Shown: positions 9,830 to 23,000 of the stretch, piece after piece
Position numbering within the stretch: position 1 is the stretch's first letter
Layout of the letters: each line of letters begins with the position of its first letter
Assembly: GCF_003590095.1 (NCBI RefSeq)
Contig: NC_039481.1
Coordinates: forward strand, 5,890,001-5,954,000
DNA: 64,000 nucleotides
Direction of reading: 5' to 3'
Origin: Trichoplusia ni
Taxonomy: Eukaryota; Arthropoda; Insecta; Lepidoptera; Noctuidae
Position numbers and translations under genes: made by a program
The notes under the pieces: model-generated
Told to the model about the DNA's origin: nothing
The model's database searches: none
Seen by the model: the letters and a program-made list of their open reading frames with translations, nothing else

Positions 9830-12800
9830 GAAGCAGACATAGATTCAAATTAGTGTAAGTTTTTGCAAGTAAGTGCACTAGGTCTAATGGTGTTTTATTT
9901 TATACCTCAGTATTGACTTTAACCACAGTAGAGTGATATTTTAACGCAACAAGTTCAACAGTTGTATGGGGTCTGTCAAGTGACAATTAAGTCACAGGAA
10001 GTGTTCCAGGTATTAGCATTCGACACTATCTTGACAAGTTTCTTATCAGAGTCGTACTCATTAGATAATATCCACTTAACTACCAGTCATCACATTCTGA
10101 TGTTTTCCTTTAGTTTGATTTGATTTCTCTACTACTTTCTTTACTATTAAGTAGAAAGATTGTAAATAAGTACATAGTATAACGTAGTAACCCAATAGCG
10201 GGTCTTATTATTTACTGTACCTATCTAATCTATTTGTATAATTACTTACTAAAAAAATTGTATACAATCTTGGTGATCTTAAACTCAGTTTTAAAAAAAG
10301 CGCGTCTTAAATCTAATGAAAACAACAATAAAGATTACAAAATAAAATAAGGTACCACTGAAATAAATTATTCGTTTAATATTTAATTTGTTTGTCTAAA
10401 AAGGCAACAAGATTATTCTCCATTATAAGATTGTTTACCTTTTCAAGTAGGTACCTAAACAAAGGGAGTACAGATTCTTTCTGTCTGCAGTCTCTGCAGA
10501 TAATTATATCGAATATAAATATACGGCTGATGAAAAGAATCACAAAAAATAAATGTAAAAATTTATATTATGTACTTACTTTGTTGAAGTGAGTTCCGTA
10601 ACTATAAAAATACACGATAAATTCACAGATACAGAAAGTTGGTGACAAAACAATGTACAGACGATATCTAAAGTATTATGTGATCATTTTATCGTAGACA
10701 ATGTACAAGCAACGCGGACAAGAGGAAAATGGACAACAGATGTTCTCACTAATACCTACTGACCTTTATTCTCCAAGTATTTGGTAGGTATAACTGGTAT
10801 AACACTTGGTTTTAATGACGAAACGTCACGATTGCGAATTCATCGCGTAACCTCAATGTTAAGTTGACTGCAAACGTAAGTCGAATAATTTATTGCATAT
10901 ACGTAAATAAATACTTTATATTATATTAACTATATTGATGAGATGAAAAACTAATATGCGTGAAGGTTGCACACATTGATAATGTGCAAGTCGTTTTGAA
11001 TCCTATTTCCACTGGTTAAGAATTTAATTCACTTGAAAGTTTGAATATTAGGTTACCGTTTTACGACTTTAGCTTGGCTATTGTTTTTCCTGTTGAGAAA
11101 ATTATGCACGTCGCGTGATTGAGAATATTGGTCTCTAATCTATTATTCATTTTGAAATTTAATATAAAATAAAATAAAAAACTGTGGATTTTATAAATTG
11201 CTTTTCTACCCACATACAGAAGAGAATCTCGTTTGAAATCCTTATCAAAGCTAAGTTTTGACGAGCACACAAACAGAGGAAATCAACGTAATATTAAAAG
11301 GGTTGTTCTTTCCTCTTTAGGTTCGGAAATCTTAAATCTAATAGAAAACAATAAAATAAGCAATCGAAAATGTATACAGGTAGTTCTACTCATCTGAGCG
11401 CGGGGCGCTATGTGTGCGTGTGATTAACAACGAGTGCTTTCCATTGAATCTTTTATTTGTGTGACAGACACACAAACGAAAGCTGTTTGTAACACAACGT
11501 CACTGTATATCAAGAAAGGTTACCCACACGTTGCGGCGTGCGCAAAGATAGGTTGATCTATTTGTACCGAGAGTCCAAATACATTTAAAAGCGTGAAATA
11601 GCCTGAATGTCTATCGATATCTATTTATTACAAAAATTAGGATATTCTCAATTCGACTACACTTTTCTTTATCCGTTTCTCTCTTTAAAACTCTTCACCA
11701 CTGTACATACTCGTGTTTGAGATAAAAGTTAACACACATATCATTGCTAGAGATTTGAAGTAAAGCAACCATCTTATTTGTAGGCGGCAGATAAAATCTT
11801 GTTACATAATAATGTGTTGGATAAAGTAAATGATAAGAAGAATACTTATTTCGCAATGATTTTAACCGAAATAAAAACCTAAATGAAATTCGGCGAATCG
11901 AGTACTAACCCTTAAAAAGTTAGGAAGATTTTTGTTTTGTTTACGAGATAATTTTTTAAATATGTCTGACGGACTAAACAGATTTTTTAACCCCGACTGT
12001 CTACTTTAAGAAGTGTAGGGTACTGGTGGTAGACCTTCAGGAAATGCTACGTATTGATAACTAGAATTCATTAGGAGACATTAACATTATCAAAAAGATC
12101 TGACATAAATTCCTTACTTATATAAATAAATCCATAATTATTAGACTGATATCTCTATCTCTGATTTAAGTATCAGTATTTATCCTACTACGGATTATTA
12201 CATGGTGTTCATAGCTCTATCAGCGTTGTCAATCAATAGTACTCCAGTGCTCATCAGTATCGCTCGCGTGATGCCTCCGTGCTGTTCACACGATCATAGC
12301 AAATAGTCGAAAAACCACGAAATTGTAGAATAAAACCTCGTAGCTATGGACTCCTTATCAAACTATCTTAGCCGCGATATTAACACGTGTCTTTCGAGGT
12401 TATCTTGTTGTTTCTATTTTGACAGTTTGATCGCTTTATCATCAATAAACTACAGTGCTGTAGTACTTAGTCATAATTTAGTAACGGCCATATATGATTT
12501 CGTTGGTGTTAAAGAAAGGTACCTAGTTTATATTTGAAAATATAAACAAGGGCTTAAAAGTGAGAAAAAAAGTGAATAACAGGTGATATTGTTATATCAT
12601 CTGGGACGGCGAACTCGGTGTCAAGCGTATGGGACACCGACTTCAGTCAGTACCCTACCTAGCAATAAAGAAAATATGTATGGGCTAAAGTCAATATTTT
12701 TAATGGGATTACGTTGATTACGAGTAATTCTTTTTTGTTCACGGTATAGCTGGAGTGAACTAAAAAGAATTATGTACTTAGATAAATCGGACTAGATTTC

Positions 12801-13533
12801 TCGGCACAATCGATATACCTACATAAATTAAAAAGAATAAAGCCCGAATTGAAAATCTCATTTTTGTAGTTGATGATTAACAACATTAATTTTATTAACA
12901 TAAAATAGATACGAGTTCCGAGTATTTTGGTATTTTTTGCCAACTTCATTGGCAGTTAAATAGTGGGTCAATAAAGTTCATAATGCTAAGTAATTGTATA
13001 TTTGTTGTTTTCAAATGTTGATTTGTATCTTTATTTGGCTTAATAATCACTATTTATTTTATCTTAAAGTACAATCTAAAACTACGACAATAAAATAACA
13101 GAACAGATAATTTAACAATAAGTACATAACATGACTTAATATTTACTTACGGGTAAAAACTATCATTTTAGTACAATACTAGTTGTTTTGTCAAGATTAA
13201 CTCATAAATCACATGGACCTAGAAGATTTTCACATTTTAAACATACAGAACATATTTTAAGCTTGTTTTTGTTCTATTAGCTAGTTAAAGACTATTTACA
13301 TGAAAACTAGAATAGACAAAATATATAGGCGATTCATACGTATACTATATATGCGACATGAGCACGTCGGAAAGTGTTCATAATTACATTGTTGGTTTAC
13401 GCAAAGAGCACGGGTTGTTGATGCATTACTATAACCAGAGTTCTAAGTGCGAAAAAAAACGCAATAAAAAGATTATAAGATAACACTTGTAGCATCATTA
13501 TCGTTTGTCATGTACCACTAATAACGTCCACGA
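9827..13533. other. DNA between the two GDPD copies
   Basis: About 3.7 kb of AT-rich sequence. It should contain the promoter and non-coding 5' exon of copy A and the 3' UTR of copy B. The nearest AATAAA-type signals for copy B on the minus strand are at 13053-13058 and 13030-13035, about 480 bases past its stop. I see no coding frame with recognisable similarity and no clear repeat. A TATCGATA (DRE-like) octamer lies at 11612-11619. Confidence 0.6.
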
Positions 13534-14673
13534 TTATTTTTGACAGAGTCCGCGAGCACTAGCAAAGTCATCGGGCTGGTCTGTGAATGCTCCATCAATA
13601 CCAGCCTCCAGAAAAGCTTTTAGTTCACCAGCAGCATTCCCTAGGGCGGCAGGAGACGGGTCATCACTCCGAAATTCCACCGGCAGGAATACGTTCTCAG
13701 ACCGGAATGTATACGGATGAACCTTAAGATTTGCAGCATGAGCATCCTTCACAAAACTTGTCACTTCACCTAATTTATTCTCAGATGTACGAGGAATTAT
13801 GTATCCTTTGTCAGGTCCAACAGCGTAAGCGTATGTAGCAATTTCTCGTAACCCTTCAGCTGTAGCCATCTGACCGTAAGTAAGCCCAGTTCCTAGAACA
13901 GCTTGGTCGACCGGTGGATTGTTCGGATTCGCCCCTAATAACTGTATCAACCGAATATCAGTCATGTTCTTCAACTCCTTCAGGTTGCTTACTTCGAAGG
14001 ATTGGATGTATATAGGAGCTTCAGGTCCACGATACCCGTTCTTGTGTAGCAAGTCGACCAAAGGTTGCTCCATAGCCAGGCCCAGTCGCTGGAAATGAGT
14101 AGGATGTTTGATTTCAGGATAAATCCCAATTGGGCGATGTAGACTGACTTCAAGACCCTTCGCCAAGTCAATGATTTCTTGCATGGTAGGAACTTCGAAA
14201 GCCTCGTCCATTCTGGCATTGCCCGGTCGCGTTGACGGAATGCGTTCGATTGAGCGTAGTGTTTTTATTTCTGCAAGTGTGAAATCTTCTGTGAACCAAC
14301 CACTTAGTATGCTTCCGTCTACCATTTGAGTCTTATAACGGTCAGCGAACTCTGGGTGCTGTGCGACATTCGTGGTGATGTCTAGTTTATTGTCATGTCT
14401 CGCTATGATGTGTCCGTCTTTGGTCATGACGACATCGGGCTCTAGATAGTCCGCACCCATCGTGGCTGCAAGGGCATAAGCACCGAGGGTGTGTTCTGGG
14501 ACATAGCCACTGGCACCGCGGTGGGCTATCAGTAATGGATGGCAGAAGTCCTTGTCGTAGTCAATGTGGTCTGCATCTGACTTATTCTTGACGACGGCAA
14601 GTGCGATGGCGGCGGTCAAGCCTCCAGCGGCGATCAGGCCCACAACCACCCATATTCCCATTCGGCTGTTCAT
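13534..14673 (-). CDS. Bacterial GlpQ-type glycerophosphodiester phosphodiesterase, copy B (membrane-anchored)
   Basis: This is a tandem paralogue of copy A in the same orientation, 379 residues, intronless in the CDS. Domain order is the same: HRGASGYVPEHT (His-51, Arg-52, Glu-60), ADYLEPDVVMTKDG (Glu-78, Asp-80), RHDN with the canonical His-93/Asp-94, YPEIKH (Glu-187), and conserved blocks NGYRGPEAPIYIQSFEVSNL, YAYAVGPDKGYIIPR and KVHPYTFRSEN. Cys-44 and the Cys near the C-terminus correspond to the pair in copy A. The N-terminus has a longer hydrophobic stretch (about 7-28) ending in VVKNKSD without a clear cleavage site, so a type II anchor facing outside is more likely than secretion. 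The start at 14673 is the first ATG in frame; the codon at 14695-14697 is TTG. Confidence 0.92.
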   Translation of the reverse strand: MNSRMGIWVVVGLIAAGGLTAAIALAVVKNKSDADHIDYDKDFCHPLLIAHRGASGYVPEHTLGAYALAATMGADYLEPDVVMTKDGHIIARHDNKLDITTNVAQHPEFADRYKTQMVDGSILSGWFTEDFTLAEIKTLRSIERIPSTRPGNARMDEAFEVPTMQEIIDLAKGLEVSLHRPIGIYPEIKHPTHFQRLGLAMEQPLVDLLHKNGYRGPEAPIYIQSFEVSNLKELKNMTDIRLIQLLGANPNNPPVDQAVLGTGLTYGQMATAEGLREIATYAYAVGPDKGYIIPRTSENKLGEVTSFVKDAHAANLKVHPYTFRSENVFLPVEFRSDDPSPAALGNAAGELKAFLEAGIDGAFTDQPDDFASARGLCQK

Positions 14674-14686
14674 CTTGATTGTGCTT

Positions 14687-14689
14687 CTG
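14687..14689 (-). other. Probable 3' splice site of a 5'-UTR intron, GDPD copy B
   Basis: On the minus strand the sequence reads TTTTTGTTTTGCGTTCCAG followed by AAGCACAATCAAGATG. The AG with its T-rich tract lies 13 bases upstream of the ATG, as in copy A. The 5' exon was not identified. Confidence 0.6.
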
Positions 14690-16109
14690 GAACGCAAAAC
14701 AAAAATCTAAGTTAAGAAAAATCTACTCACTTTTTCGCTTTTAGATAATTAAATCTCGAAAAGGACCGCAACAAGACAGTAAAGGAAAAAGAGCGTATAT
14801 CTGATAACTATACTAAGTGGTTAATTGAAAATTGTAATACATAGCATTTACAGAGAATACAATTAATGGATTAATATATATATAAACACTCACGGTCAAT
14901 AAACAGAAATATTAAAGCCACATGTTACAGGTGCGACTACCAACGGTAACATCCAAATAACAATTGACACACTGTTCCAACATATGATAGCAGCAACTGA
15001 GAAATTAATACCCCCAGATAATATATTTGATAAGAATTTATTTGTTAAACATATTACTAAGGTGGTTTTAACATAATTAGGTGTTTTGCGAAGAAAAGAT
15101 TACATAAAAATGTACTTCGTTACGGTTGACTGAAATAAAAAGGGCGTTGGCAAGCGGATAAGGGAACTAGTACTTAGTTACTGCGAAAGTAATTACTCCA
15201 TGTGAAAAACAATGTACTATAGAGCCATAGAGCCGATTATCAAGTCGTAAATTAACCATCGATATGATAATAAGATAAAATTCGACAGCATACAAAAGGC
15301 TTTAATACAACTTTTACTCCTGGCTACGTCCATACTGTAGGAATCTTTCAGCCGTGTGCAAACGACGGACGATAAAATACTATTTTAGATACTTAAAAAA
15401 GGTAAACAATCTTGTTGAGTCTCTTTGTCTAAATAGTCAGTTTACCAATGAAACGCGACAAACAAATGCAACACACCAATGAAGACTTCCAAATTGAATG
15501 CACTACTGAAATAAATCAGTCACTTATTTATTTCGTATCTATGTATTTGTAGACAAACCAAAGATTACAATTCTCTTAACCATATAAGGTTTTACCTTTT
15601 TTAGTACGATTAGAAGTGGAGTATGACTTTTTATAGTTTTTACTATCGGCAGGACAGCAGATCAGATGAATTACAAGTTATTAACAAAGCAGCGTGTTAT
15701 CACAGTCCAACTTAATGCAATAAAGAGTCAGTTTTGTTCTCATATTAATACTTATCTTGTCATTGTACACTTGTAGTAGATAGGTACTTACAGAGTTGAT
15801 GATGGCGAGAAAATGTGATTTATCACAAAGGGATAAGGTTTAAGGTCAAATAATTAAAGCAAAATAAACATGCTTTCCACATTCAGTACTTTCACATAAA
15901 TCACAATAGCACAATTAAAATAAATACTTCTGGAGTCTAGTATGAACTGAAAAGTACTGAAATACTACTTTTGTTGCCGTAATTACATATATGTATATTT
16001 TGTAATGCGCTTTACTTAACATATTTTTATTGCTATTCTATACAAATACTTAGTTTAAACGTAAAAGTATCTATTTATTATAGTATATTCAGTGAAATAT
16101 TAGGTCAGA

Positions 16110-16290
16110 GATGAAGATGACGGATAGTTGAATGGTTGAAGTCACCACGACAGACCCACTGTGAGTGAAGTGTCGCGGGTTCGTTCTCCGCGTTAGTGTG
16201 AATGCTTGTTCTGGCAGTCTTTGTGTGATTGACTTGAATGTCTGTGAAACCTCCCACGACTTAAGGATCAAATTTATCAGTGTGGGCTAA
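16110..16290 (+). mobile_element. tRNA-derived SINE (noctuid HaSE-like)
   Basis: A Pol III A box (TAGTTGAATGG, about 16126-16136) and a B box (GGTTCGTTCTC, about 16179-16189) are present with tRNA-like spacing. A noctuid SINE body follows: GTGAATGCTTGTTCTGGCAG, then GTCTGTGAAACCTCCCACGA and CAGTGTGGGCTAAATAAG. I recognise this body as a repeat common in Helicoverpa and Spodoptera; exact family membership needs a repeat search. It is not a functional tRNA, since the stems do not close. Confidence 0.75.
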
Positions 16291-16734
16291 ATAAGTTCAA
16301 AGCTGATAAAAATCCGTTGAAATACTTTTTAAATTCACCTATTGTAAATTCTCCAGCATATATATTCTAACATGCATAGATACAACATACTATTGCGATA
16401 TTTATACGACAACCATTCAAGAGCAGCATGTGTTCGTGTAAGCAATAAAGATATAGTAACACATTAATACTTGTGTTTTACATATGGATTAAAAGCGTAC
16501 AGATATAGACCGACTGCTCGATAAACGATTGATTAGGCGGCGGCCTTTGTTGCGTCACAATACAGTCCAAACTCAAGTCATGTTCCAGTCATCAAACAAT
16601 CATGCAAGTATTTAGGTGCTGTATTCACTGCTCAGTTATTAAGATTAGATCAAATTTAAGTAATTGAATTTAAGTAATATAGGGAATGATTTTACCACAC
16701 ATTCAGTGTTAATGATTGAGAAAAGAACATATTT

Positions 16735-17025
16735 TTAATTTGTTTTTTAGCTAGTCTACCTATGTATGTATGCATATATATATTTATATATTAAAATATA
16801 TTTTTAGTTATGTGTAGTATATATTAGTGTTAATTGATTTATTAGTTTATTTGAGCCACACACCATGACTGCCAATATTGACGACTTCTCCTTTCGCGGG
16901 TCTGCTGGCAGAGATTTCTTAAGAAATAAGCAGTACCCTTGTACATCATTTATATTTATGTTATGTTACTTTTAAGACCTCTTGTGTGTGTACATAAATT
17001 ATTAAATAAATAAATAAAAATAATA
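16735..17025 (+). mobile_element. 3' end of a lepidopteran non-LTR retrotransposon (CR1-like)
   Basis: The 3' untranslated type sequence holds GCGGGTCTGCTGGCAGAGAT, then TTCTTAAGAAATAAGCAGTA, TCTTGTGTGTGTACATAAAT and an AATA-repeat tail at about 17001-17022. This is the layout of truncated lepidopteran CR1/Jockey-like LINE copies. No reverse transcriptase frame is present, so the copy is heavily 5' truncated. Confidence 0.7.
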
Positions 17026-20000
17026 CTATGTAAGTTGCAAATGGAGATTTATTAGTAAAAGCATTTAGGATGCAGTGCTGGGCCGAATCTAGGTGCTGTC
17101 AATTGTAATACGACCCTCAAAAAACTGATACTTGGCATCCAAATAAAGTGTCTTTTGATTTTAGAGAGAGCAAAAGGTTGGGCTTACGCTTCTGTACAAA
17201 TTCACATTTGTGAAGACACGTATTGTTTAGGAACAGTTATATTCCTAGCATCATCAGTTATGCTCTATGCTTTTAATGAGTATCTAAAGGTAGTGCCAAA
17301 ACAAAATCCGCCTTAATCAGTAATATTCAACACACAAATATTTTTTATCCCATATCTACACTGGTCAGCAAATAAACCGAGCCACCCGCTACCTAGGAAC
17401 TCTGATTCGATTTTCTCAAAAAGTATGAAACTTACGACTATCAAAGTTTTACCTACAAAAAGTGCGTTTCATGGTCAATATCAATTATCTACGGATAAAA
17501 CAAATTTATGGAAGAATAAGATAAATGAAATACAGTCTCGTATTATTTCCTACGCGTTAGTTCCGCAAAATCAAGATGCACAAACGCAGTTAACGAGTTT
17601 GTTTTTGTTTGTATAGAGATATACTTGTTCACATTATTGCAGAATAAAAACTTTTAATAAAACAATCGCATCCCTCGGGGCGCGTCGACCCTCGCGACTC
17701 GTGTGTTGACACTGAGATTTTGTTCACAGGGTTGTCACACTGCGTTACTAACAATTAATTCGAACAATAATTTTGTGTATTATCTAAGTAAAAAAGAAAT
17801 TATTCAGATTTGTATTTTTTTGGACAGACCTATAAATTTAAATAACACAAACAGCGCTATTAATTTCACAAATGCTAGCTGTTATTGATATGCAATATTT
17901 ATGCAAAACATCATCAGAAATTAAAAATTACTGGTAAGTCTTATTTTTAAAAGATAAAAGTAATTAAACAATGACAAATTCTGTACTTAAGATGTTATTC
18001 GCGTGTGGCATGCTAATTGTCTGATAAAATATGGGGTTATAAAACGTAAAATCGATAATTATTGCATCAACGACGTTCAGACCGGAATTTGATAAAACAC
18101 TTCGGTATGTGAAGAGAGAGCAAAGATCAACTTCAACAAGTATTCAGGATCAGCAGTCAAGAAAGCCTTATTGCAATTGGTTTTAGCGCGGCTCCCGTAC
18201 TAAGCCATGTCATCCTTGTGTCGTGAAGGGTTTCACAAATATTAAGTCTCACAGACTCAGGACAAGCATTCTTGGATCACATAAACGCTTGTCCGTTTCG
18301 AGGATCGACGTCACGGACGTTTGAAACGATGAATTAAACCACTCGGCTATCAATGCAGTCAACAATTAAAGAGGAATGGAATACTATTCCTCAAGATCCT
18401 CAACGCGATGATGCTCTCAGTTGGCAAGCAAGGCCCTCGCCTGACTTGCTAACAAGACTTTTTTATTTTCTTCATTCGTTTTTACTTTCTCTCTTAATGT
18501 TTACTAACAGTTAATGCGACTGAAAAACGACTCTTCTTTATAAAATTCTTAATAATAATTTCATTCGTTAATCAGCATAAGCTATGGAGGGTATAATTTT
18601 ACGTTCTTATAAGTGCTAGCATATGTTTTTCGAGAAAATCGAATCAGAGCAAAATGTTGTTTCTGGAACAACAATATTTTATATTTATCTTATTAATCTG
18701 TTTTTCAAGGCTACATAAAAGATGAAAAACAAATTAAATTAAATTAAAAAATGATTTATTATGATGATCGCGTGTGTTTCGATCTCTCTTCAAATGCATT
18801 TTTTTTTCGTATTGCGCTCTTAATATATCTTCTCTCTCATAACACATACCTAATTTTAGTATAATCAGTGTTTATATTGACTAACACGAATAAGATTAGA
18901 TAACGCATAATCAACATCCTTCTTATACGTAGAAATTAACATTATTAATTAAATCAATTGTCTTAGACATTGGTATCTACGTGATAAAATGCTTGTGAAC
19001 TTTAATCGACGTCATTTGATGAGGAGCAATAGGCAACGTCTCTGAAAAACATATAAAACAAGCTGGACATGTTCTTATTCATGTTTCCGTTATTGAATAA
19101 AAGCAAGTTTTTTTTTTATTAAAGGAGGAGTCCAGGAAGGAGTCCAGGAAATTGACCAAAAAAAGTTTGAACTGACTTAAAAATATTGTCAACCTCATTT
19201 TGTGGTGTAGGTACCTATTATTCTTTTCTTGACTTTGTTTAAAAGTTAATTATGATGCTGCATGATTAAAAGTCAATTTAATATTGCGAACAAGTATATC
19301 TTATTTATTTTGTAAATCATGTTCTGTCAACTGCACGACATTTGTTTTGCATCAGGCGTTAAAACTAAACTGTTACTAGGTAGTTAAAAAAAAAATGAAA
19401 ATATGAGTACTTATAAAACTGTAATACTATATAAAGAAAATACCTAAACCATTACCAACATTTAGTATCGCATATAAAAAGTTTTTACTTGATAGTTTTA
19501 CTAGTGGCAACCCTACAAGTGTCGTTTAAAGGGATAGTCCTGGAGGTATCCCTTAGCAAAATTCGTTTGTTTTTTTCTCGTGTCCCTCTGCCACAGTGTG
19601 GAGTCTAATCCTAGTTGATCGAATTAATAAAGTTTGTCGTTAATCATTATCGTAAGCTGCGAATACCGTATTAGACATTGATTACCGCTGGGGTGAATGG
19701 ATAAGTCGACTATATTACGTTAAAAGATTTAGTGCTGAACAAAAGAGTTTATTATTATTTTTTTATTACGCTTTTTGAGCCGGGTGCACTGGTATTTAAG
19801 TTCTTTCAATCGAATGTCATGAAAAATATGTGTAAAGCGTTTGAGCCACGTTAATGACAACATTATAGTCTGTTAATATGGTATATTCGAGCATAAAATA
19901 TTTATTTGTTTACTTACTTCAAACAAATATACTAACAGAATCTAAATTTCAAAGCGATAGTGTAGACAACCAAATTAAAAAGTAATATCTCAATCTTATA

Positions 20001-23000
20001 TTAAATTCTATACTTTTTTGGTAGCATAAGATATTTTAAGTAACAATAAACATAAATATCTTAAACTAATAATTCAGTTAGGACACAGTTTACAGTTACG
20101 TATAAAAAACATCAAACTTAAATTCTAGTTAGAATATATTCAAGGCATTTACACTTCGAACAAGTCTTAATTAGATAATTGGGATAGCTATTAATAAATG
20201 AGTTTCTCTCATGTCCTAACATGTAGTTCCCACGGAGAATACCCTTGAGGCGATGTTTAACAACACTCCGATTGTACTGCGTAGTGCAGTTCGTACCAAT
20301 CTCTCCCTCGAGATGAGACCGTCATGGGGTTCTAATGGCTGGTTAGATCAACAATGTTTTTTTATTTTATTTCGTGTTTGAAACCTCCTTGATTCGTGAT
20401 TGGTATTGTATTCGCGATAAAGCAGGGCTTGATCATTTTTTTTAAGTCAGATCTTATTAAGGAAATACTGCACAAAAACAAAAGAAGTTTGAACAAATTC
20501 TTACTATCCAACGTTTACGCAAATTATGTTTTGGTTGTTTTCCGTCACTAAACCACGTTTTTTCGAGAAAACTTTGTTCCATCAAAGATTAAGTTACTAA
20601 AATAAATAAAACACCTAAAACTTATACTAACATACTAAAAAAGAGCTTAAAATCCAATTCTAGTTAGTTAGACCCAGTACCTATAACGAACCAATAAGAA
20701 AGTGAGGCAGTATATTCGATCCTAATTCTATTAAGATTTGTGGAAGAATACGTGAAATAATTAAAAGATGTTCTAAAAATAAGTACGCGCGTAAGTATGT
20801 ACTCTTTACAAAATAAAACTTTAACGTTTCACTTATTTGATGTCTTGTTATAGTAAATATCTTAGGTTCAGACAATTTGATTAATAAGTGATATGAAGAT
20901 AGATTCATGCACTGATTTTAAGATTTTGATGTCAAGATAACATGTTACAATTGTGGTGCATCTATTGATTGATTAATCGGGCTTTTTTATTTTATTACAT
21001 AGTCTCTCAAATATAATTAAATTGTAATTTTTGAACTTGTTTTCTTGTATTGTGATAACATAAAGTGATTCTACTTGGTTGAATTACAAAATAATGTAAA
21101 GTGTAAACTATATTTGAAGATTTTTTTTTATGAGAGTTACTTTTGTGATTTGATGATCTTTGTATTCAGCAATTTTAATATCTGTTATTATATAGGTCTC
21201 CTAACATCCACGTCTAACCCCCACCGACAAAGATAGAAATAAGATAAATAGAGAGGTTTTTGAGAAAGAAGAAAAAGAGAACGAAACGAGAAAAAGAGAA
21301 GAACAAAAGATAAAAATGACAAACGTTCTTAAATTAAATTAAATGCAGGGAAATTCTAAACAAAATTCCCACAAGTTAAGATGAAATATTTTGCACAGAA
21401 GTGATGTGTTTAAGTGGATAATAACCGGGCTGGCGATCCCGGGCGGGGCTACCACGCCTACCAACATGGGATGCCTTTTAGAAGAATAACCAACACACAA
21501 ATCAATGTTTTTCTAAGACAAACAGTAACGTTATTAATGTTCTGCGGTAGAATGATTAAAAAAATGTTGTCCATTTCACTTCATTTATTTTGCTTATTGA
21601 AAATCGTCTAAATATCTCGAAATTTGACAACCATAACAACATTAAATATGTACTGTCTAGAGTGAAAACAAGACGGTAATATTCTATTAAAATGAATTAA
21701 ATGATTTAGGACATCACAATATTACTTCTTAAAACATTTGACATGGTAACTCAATAACTCGCTACAACAAATTCTCCCGCAAAAAATTTACGCAAATGAA
21801 GAAGGTCACGGGTCGTAGCCTTATTAAATTTCTATAAGATAACATCGGTCGTCACTCCCGACAGCTGTGTACGGCGCCACAGAAATGTTATTCGATTGAA
21901 CAATATCGATGTTTTGTATCGAAGTAATCGGACAATCGCTCGCCGGCCGGCCCACCACAATCGGCGCCATCAACACGGGCCACAACAATAACAGCTATTG
22001 ACGAAATCCTATAAATATAAAAAACACAGTACAACAGCGTATTCGATACAGACGAAATTAAAATTACATCTAATAGTATTTATTATGAGCGTGAATTATT
22101 AATTTGTGAGGCATTGTCCCGATACCGCGCGCATTGTGATGCATAAAGAATTATTGTATCTCGTTACTATGTAGAACTAATGAGCTGTTATACTCGTTTA
22201 TGTGCTCAATGGCAAGGTAATCTAATCGAATATAACTGTAAATATCTTATAAATAAAATCGTTTGTGTGGTCTTGGAAAATGTTACACTTACACACGCTG
22301 ATTGCAACCAAAAAGAGGCTGCATGCTATAAGCGTTTTAATTAGAAACACCATCAAGTAAACCTCATTATTATTGATTTACGGCAAAAAGCAAAAACAAT
22401 TTGAGTGCATGCGCATAAGCATTTCATTATAAGCATCTGAATACCTGACAGTTTTTTGGGTGTTACGTAAGCATAATAAATAAAGCACAAAATTAAACAT
22501 TTCCAAAGCACTTCATTAACCGTGACAATCGGCTATCAATCATCCTCGAGCTCGCAAAACAATAATCACATTATCATTCTCCAATAATAACAAATGTAGC
22601 CCCAAAATGCATAAAGAACCCGCTTTGAAAGTTTTTACAAGATACGTTTTGAGAAATATCGTCGCAAGCCTGCCTGCCGACGAAACCGGACAATGTAAAC
22701 TTATGACTAAACTTATTATTTATTGAAAATAAGAAAAAGTGAAACGGTTTGACATATTGTTAAGGGTCCTTATAAAATTATTTGCTATCACGCCATCCGA
22801 GGCTTGTTACGAAGAAGCAATCTTTAAAATGAAACAAGAGTACAAGCGAGGTACATTACGAGAGCCCGTGGCCGCACAATAAAACAATGGCGGCTCTCTA
22901 ACCGAAACATCGCCTGGATTAATGGATGGAGTGGATTTTGTCTAAGGATAAGTAATTGCTGTCTTCTCATTTTAATAATCATAAAGAGGGACCCACTTCA

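Noticed and set aside
9817..9840. Upstream in-frame ATG of GDPD copy A as the true start
   Set aside because: A splice acceptor lies between this ATG and the next; copy B shows the same acceptor but has no ATG there, so the downstream ATG is the shared start.
16120..16195. Second tRNA gene
   Set aside because: A and B boxes are present but acceptor and anticodon stems do not fold; the SINE body continues downstream.
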